NCBI GenBank assembly: GCA_017469265.1
Contig: JAFUGS010000068.1
Location: 1 to 64,000, forward strand
DNA length: 64,000 nt
Reading direction: 5' to 3'
Origin: Clostridia bacterium
Lineage (GTDB): Bacteria > Bacillota > Clostridia > Christensenellales > Aristaeellaceae
Both the position numbers and the translations under genes were made by a program. Of this stretch, positions 60,293 through 64,000 are shown piece after piece. A model generated the notes under the pieces. It was given only the letters and a program-made list of their open reading frames with translations. It ran no database searches and was not told the DNA's origin. The stretch's first letter is position 1. Every line of letters begins with the position of its first letter.

Positions 60293-61594
60293 TTACGCCT
60301 TGCTGCCGTGCAGCACTTCCGCCGGATCCAGCCGCAGCACCATGCGGATGGCCGGCAGGCTGCCCGCGATGGTCACCAGGGCAATCAACACCGCCACCAC
60401 CGGAATCACCAGCGGTTTCATCTCGATGGCCGCAGAGAACACGCTCCGGCCGATCAGCTGCGCGAAGCCAAAGCCCATGAAGTAACCCACGGTGCCGCCA
60501 AAGAGGGCTGTGATCAGGATTTCCGTCATGAACATACCGGTAATCGCCCGGTCATGGGCTCCAATGGCCTTCAGCAGGCCGATTTCCTGGGAACGCTCCA
60601 TGACGCTGGCGGTCACCAGATTGGAGATGCCCAGGGCGGAGCCGATCAGGCTCATGGCCGTGATCAGGATCATCAGCAGCTGGGTTTTATCCAGGATCGT
60701 CCCCTCGCTGTCCGCCACCTGGCGCACGGCCGAGGCAACGGAGCCGGGAATCACCTCCGTAATCTGATAACAGATGGCGGAAACATACGCCGTGCAGTAC
60801 CACGTGTCATAATCCCGCTGGGACAGCGCCTTGGGGTTCCGGGCCGCCTTCCTTGCCAGGTCATTGTCCGGCGTGGTCAGGGCGGAAACCTCGATGGTGC
60901 TCACCTTGCCCTCCGTGCCGGACAGGGCCTGCGCCAGGTCCAGCGGCGCGTAAATCTGCTCGTCCTCATCGCCGCCCGCGTCATACACGCCGGCCACGGT
61001 AACCTGCTCCGTGCCGGCCTTGCCCGTCAGCATCAGGGTGTCCCCCGCGTGGAGGTTCTCCCGGCTGGCCAGCAGCGCGCCCACCATGATCTGACGCTGG
61101 CTGTCCGGCTGCTGCTCATCAATCCAGGCGCCGTCCGTCAGATCCCACCAGGACCGCATGCTGGCCACGCCCGCGTCCACGGATTCGCCGGTAGGCAGGT
61201 CCAGATGGTGATTGAACCAGGTGCCCACCGTCTGCGCCGTTGCCCCGGAGGGGAGAACCACCTCCGTTTCGATAAAGGGCGCGAAGTCCACGATGTTGTA
61301 GGTCCAGAAGATCGTCTTGATCTTCCCCACATCCTCCTCATTCAGATACGCGGCGGAAATGGCCTCGCCGCCATCCTCCACGTCATAGAGATCCGACAGC
61401 AGCGACGCGTCCTGGCTTTTGACCACGATGTTCGCCCCATAGGCCTTCAGCTCCTGATTGACCTTGTCCCCCACGTCCAGCATGACATTGATCATGCTGG
61501 TGGCCAGGGACGCACCCAGTGCGATGGTAAAGGCGATCAGCAGCATTTTGCTCCACTGCCGGATCAGTACGCCCTTGATCATCCGAAACAGCAT
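60293..61594 (-). CDS. MacB-type ABC permease (first)
   Basis: A 433-residue permease with one N-terminal segment (~residues 16-36), an outside domain (~40-300) and three C-terminal segments with MERSQEIGLLKAIGAHDRAI. It lacks the FMN-type motif. The ATG at 61594 is preceded by AAAGGAGGTC; a longer frame at 61636 runs back over the DUF2318 stop. It is 16 bases upstream of the FMN-like permease and 16 bases after the DUF2318 gene. The pair may form a heterodimer with the first ATPase. Confidence 0.88.
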   Translation of the reverse strand: MLFRMIKGVLIRQWSKMLLIAFTIALGASLATSMINVMLDVGDKVNQELKAYGANIVVKSQDASLLSDLYDVEDGGEAISAAYLNEEDVGKIKTIFWTYNIVDFAPFIETEVVLPSGATAQTVGTWFNHHLDLPTGESVDAGVASMRSWWDLTDGAWIDEQQPDSQRQIMVGALLASRENLHAGDTLMLTGKAGTEQVTVAGVYDAGGDEDEQIYAPLDLAQALSGTEGKVSTIEVSALTTPDNDLARKAARNPKALSQRDYDTWYCTAYVSAICYQITEVIPGSVASAVRQVADSEGTILDKTQLLMILITAMSLIGSALGISNLVTASVMERSQEIGLLKAIGAHDRAITGMFMTEILITALFGGTVGYFMGFGFAQLIGRSVFSAAIEMKPLVIPVVAVLIALVTIAGSLPAIRMVLRLDPAEVLHGSKA

Positions 61595-61610
61595 CTCTCT
61601 CTGACCTCCT

Positions 61611-62942
61611 TTACTTGAATTCCCGTTCCGCCGCAAGGATATCGCTCATCTGGAAGATGATGTATCCATCCGTGATCCGGAACGCCAGCGGAATCGGGTT
61701 GCATCCGCCCTTGAAGCCGATGGTATTGATGTTCATGACCACGTCGCAGCGCTTGCAGACCACCTGGTCCCCCCGCTGGTAGTAACCCGCCGTGCCGCAG
61801 ACATCGCATGCGTCCAGCCCCACGCCGTAGGAACCGCCGCCGGGTTTTTTGACGATGATCCAGCGGACCTCCACCTTGTTGTCCGTCACGTACTCGAAGC
61901 GGTGCAGATTGCCGTCGTTGACCTGATCCATTGCGATATAGATTTCCGCCGAATCGCCCTCGCCCCGGATTTCATAGGTTTCCGGCGGGGAAAGCTCCAC
62001 TTTCTGATTGTTCAGGGCATGCACCACCGTCAGGTTCACCACGCACAGCGCGCAGAAAACCACCACCACCGCGGCGATACGCCGGCAGTGCCGGTTATAG
62101 GCTTTCAGCTTCCGGTGCTGGGCCACGTTGGCGTAGGGCTGGGTGATCCGCGTCCGCTTCACAAACAGCAGAACCGGAATGATCAGGCTCAGCCCGGCGA
62201 TCACCAGGATAAAGAACAGCGTATTGTTGGTTGTAAACTTCGCCAGGGGGAAAGCCCAGGGCCAGCTTTTGCTGGAATAGGCCGGCAGCCAGGTCAGCCA
62301 GCGGGAGCGGGCGGTCCACTTGCTGACCGCCAGGCCGAAGCAGCGCACCGCGTTGGTCAGCAGGGCCAGATTCATGACCAGGAGCACGGCGCCGGTGGAA
62401 TCCAGCTCCATGGCGCACCGGTACAGGAAGGACACATAAACCCACATCAGCAGCAGCGCCAGCAGGTATCCCGCCAGGCGGGTGAAGTACTCCGCGGAGA
62501 GGAAACCCTTGCCCGCCGTCTCAAAGATAAAGGGATAGGACAGCACATCCGGAAGCTCGTAAAACAGCAGCAGCGCCGTCAGGGCCGCGCCGCTGATGCC
62601 CACGATCCAGCCTCCCGCACCGATGCTTTCCCCGGTGTCGCTGCCATAGAAGGTCAGCTTCCGGTGTTTCCGCCCGAAGGCGATGGAAAAAACGGAAAAC
62701 AGCAGGGTGAAGCCAATCGTGGCAAGGAAAATGTAGAAATTCCACTGGTTGGTCGCGATCCGGCTGGTGGTGTTCTTCATCCAGGCCATAACCGCTGACG
62801 CCAAAACGCCAGCCAGCACGCCCACCAGGATAAACCGGTCCCCCTTGTGTCCGAAAGCCAGCTTGCACAGGCTCCAGAACAGGCAGATCAGGATAAAGAC
62901 CGCCAGCATATCCTCGGTTACGGTTTCCAGATACTTCAGCAA
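61611..62942 (-). CDS. DUF2318 membrane protein with Cys-rich domain
   Basis: A 443-residue protein with about eight membrane segments and an outside C-terminal DUF2318 domain holding LDACDVCGTAGYY, QVVCKRCDVVM and GGCNPIPL, two CxxC pairs plus one Cys that likely bind iron or another metal. It matches Cj1660 of the Campylobacter P19 locus in type. The start is a TTG at 62942, chosen because CAGGAGGC sits eight bases upstream; the ATG at 62999 lies before that site. In such loci it is thought to pass metal or electrons between P19, FTR1 and the ABC permeases. Confidence 0.85.
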   Translation of the reverse strand: MLKYLETVTEDMLAVFILICLFWSLCKLAFGHKGDRFILVGVLAGVLASAVMAWMKNTTSRIATNQWNFYIFLATIGFTLLFSVFSIAFGRKHRKLTFYGSDTGESIGAGGWIVGISGAALTALLLFYELPDVLSYPFIFETAGKGFLSAEYFTRLAGYLLALLLMWVYVSFLYRCAMELDSTGAVLLVMNLALLTNAVRCFGLAVSKWTARSRWLTWLPAYSSKSWPWAFPLAKFTTNNTLFFILVIAGLSLIIPVLLFVKRTRITQPYANVAQHRKLKAYNRHCRRIAAVVVVFCALCVVNLTVVHALNNQKVELSPPETYEIRGEGDSAEIYIAMDQVNDGNLHRFEYVTDNKVEVRWIIVKKPGGGSYGVGLDACDVCGTAGYYQRGDQVVCKRCDVVMNINTIGFKGGCNPIPLAFRITDGYIIFQMSDILAAEREFK

Positions 62943-62984
62943 AGCGCAGCGCCTCCTGATACATTCTTGGTTGTTAGCATAGGC

Positions 62985-63081
62985 AAACCGCAGGTTCACA
63001 ATCCCCCGCGGATTGCTGTACCTGCGGTTTGATGAATATGAGGTTTCCCTGTTTGCGGTTCACCGAACCGCGGGTACAGCA
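62985..63081 (-). promoter_or_regulatory. Mutually exclusive hairpins before the DUF2318 gene
   Basis: Three related segments: 63081-63066 can pair with 63029-63014 (16 bases, one mismatch), or 63030-63020 can pair with 62995-62985 (11 bases, perfect). The middle segment belongs to both stems, so only one can form. There is no T tract directly after either stem. A small GCGGTTC/GAACCGC stem also exists at 63071-63055. It may be an RNA switch, a processing site, or a protein operator. Confidence 0.5.
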
Positions 63082-63091
63082 GGCGGTGGAA

Positions 63092-63673
63092 TTACCACTC
63101 ACGCACAGTGTATTCCCAGTGTACGAAGTTCACTTCGATGGGGGCTTCCCAGAAGCGGCCCTTCACGCCGGTTTCCTCGTCCACATGCAGCAGGTAGCCG
63201 TTCTCCACAGGGCTGTGGATGGTGAAGGTCAGGGTGTAGGTATCGGAATTCGGCAGGGCGATGTTCGCGCCGTAGTGCGCGCCGTCATCCGCGTTCATGA
63301 CCATGAAGGTGCCTTCCTGGGCCACTTCGCCGGTGGTCTCGGAAACGATCTTGTAGTCCACGGTGCTGTAGGCCAGCCAGTCGCCGGCGCCAAAGCCCAG
63401 ATCATTCTCATTCCAGTGGATGTCGGCTTCCAGGTGGATGTTGCTCTCCTCGACGGTCAGGCCGGCCTGATCGGCAGGCTCCATCTGGACGGGCTGGAAA
63501 TACACGGCCGCCACATGCAGGGGCGCTTCGGTCAGATCCACTTCTTCTTCAGGGGTCTCGGCGGTGCCGTCCAGCAGGATGGGGGTCTCTTCAAATCCGG
63601 CTTCACCCGCGAAAGCGACAGTCAGGCTCAGGGCCATCACGGCAGCCAGCATCATGGCAAGGAACTTCTTCAT
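63092..63673 (-). CDS. P19/FetP-type periplasmic iron-binding protein
   Basis: A 193-residue exported protein. The signal peptide (residues 1-22) ends VAFAGE. The mature part is the P19/Tp34 iron-transport family: YFQPVQMEPA, ESNIHLEADIHW, NDLGFGAGDWLAYSTVDY, TFMVMNADDGAHYG and LHVDEETG, which supply the His, Met and Glu ligands of the known copper/iron site. It hands iron to the FTR1 permease upstream in the operon. CAGGAGG precedes the ATG. In a Firmicute it must be held in the wall zone; no lipobox is seen. Confidence 0.92.
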   Translation of the reverse strand: MKKFLAMMLAAVMALSLTVAFAGEAGFEETPILLDGTAETPEEEVDLTEAPLHVAAVYFQPVQMEPADQAGLTVEESNIHLEADIHWNENDLGFGAGDWLAYSTVDYKIVSETTGEVAQEGTFMVMNADDGAHYGANIALPNSDTYTLTFTIHSPVENGYLLHVDEETGVKGRFWEAPIEVNFVHWEYTVREW

Positions 63674-63757
63674 GTTCTTTTCCTCCTGTTTTCATTCAAT
63701 GGGTTTTATCTACCTGACGGCGGGCGCTCAGCGGGGACGAGCGCCGCGCCGGGGTAT

Positions 63758-64000
63758 TCACGCTTTAACGGGCTCCCGTCCCCGGGCTTCGTATTCCGCC
63801 CGGATGGCGGCGATCTTTCCCCGGTAGTGGGCGATCATGAAGGTAATCAGCAGGATGACCGCCAGAATCAGCTGGGGCACCAGGGTCTCCAGGTACGGAT
63901 AGATCCCGAAGATCTGGATTACGTCATTTTCCGGAATCCCGGTGACGTACATGGTGACATCAAAGACATTGCCTTCCGCCAGCTCCTTGATGCCGCTGCC
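63758..64000 (-). CDS. FTR1-type iron permease, C-terminal part (runs off window)
   Basis: The last 80 residues before a TGA stop at 63758. IQIFGIYPYLETLVPQLILAVILLITFMI is a membrane segment of the sort closing FTR1/FetM-type proteins, and NVFDVTMYVTGIPEN precedes it. Position directly upstream of fetP supports an FTR1 permease, the oxidation-coupled iron importer of this locus. The REGLE iron-binding motifs would lie beyond the edge, so the call rests on tail and context. Confidence 0.65.
   Translation of the reverse strand, partial: GSGIKELAEGNVFDVTMYVTGIPENDVIQIFGIYPYLETLVPQLILAVILLITFMIAHYRGKIAAIRAEYEARGREPVKA

Noticed and set aside
61220..61260. PSGATAQT in the first MacB-type permease as a second flavin site
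   Set aside because: It lacks the preceding Asp and the surrounding FMN-domain pattern.

Overview
The window looks like chromosome from a GC-rich, carbohydrate-fermenting Clostridia-type Firmicute of a gut or rumen kind. The evidence is AGGAGG-type ribosome sites, good sigma-A promoters with 17-18 base spacers, many LplB/YtcP-type sugar ABC systems, YesM/YesN-type regulation and no outer-membrane genes. Placement in the Christensenellales/Aristaeellaceae neighbourhood is a guess from gene style, not a measurement. Long open frames antisense to real genes are a by-product of the GC-rich codons and are left out.

Layout. 1-2.35 kb (-): cobalamin-dependent methionine synthase (cut by the window edge) and its separate reactivation-domain protein, divergent from the biotin transporter gene bioY. 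3.2-4.2 kb: Zn-dependent phospholipase C-like protein. 4.3-12.8 kb (+): a pectin locus with a LacI/CcpA-like operator, an unknown small protein, GH28 polygalacturonase, kduI, a kduD-like dehydrogenase, a three-gene ABC sugar importer and a GH105 unsaturated glycuronyl hydrolase. 12.9-16.6 kb (-): exo-rhamnogalacturonan-lyase-like protein overlapping a MATE transporter. 16.9-22.6 kb: an ankyrin-GH43 fusion, a second GH43, a GH4 enzyme (possibly alpha-galacturonidase) and an SGNH esterase. Together these genes can depolymerise pectin and its side chains, import oligomers and send unsaturated uronate toward KDG.

22.7-29.2 kb is a patchwork: a DUF1836 regulator, an ORF6N protein, an orphan promoter-terminator pair, an LRR-protein tail, an AraC regulator cut off at a serine-recombinase tail, an aldo/keto reductase, a phosphodiesterase, two tRNA-Ser genes and an integrase tail. 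It looks like the scars of several mobile elements. 29.2-36.4 kb: GH30, PRPP synthetase-like protein, citrate synthase and a GH106-like hydrolase. 36.6-48.1 kb: an ABC sugar importer (-) divergent from an operon (+) of GH94 disaccharide phosphorylase, phosphohexomutase, sensor kinase, solute-binding protein and response regulator. 48.2-52.8 kb: a repeat-rich secreted protein and three membrane proteins of poorly known role.

52.9-64.0 kb (-) is iron biology. A FeoA-FeoB fusion with a 52-residue Cys-rich partner follows a long operon: FTR1-type permease (partial), P19/FetP, a DUF2318 membrane protein, three MacB/FtsX-type permeases, two ATPases and a DUF4418 protein. One permease appears to carry a covalent-FMN attachment motif in its extracytoplasmic domain, and the fetP-DUF2318 gap holds two mutually exclusive hairpins. 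This locus is the most interesting part of the window.
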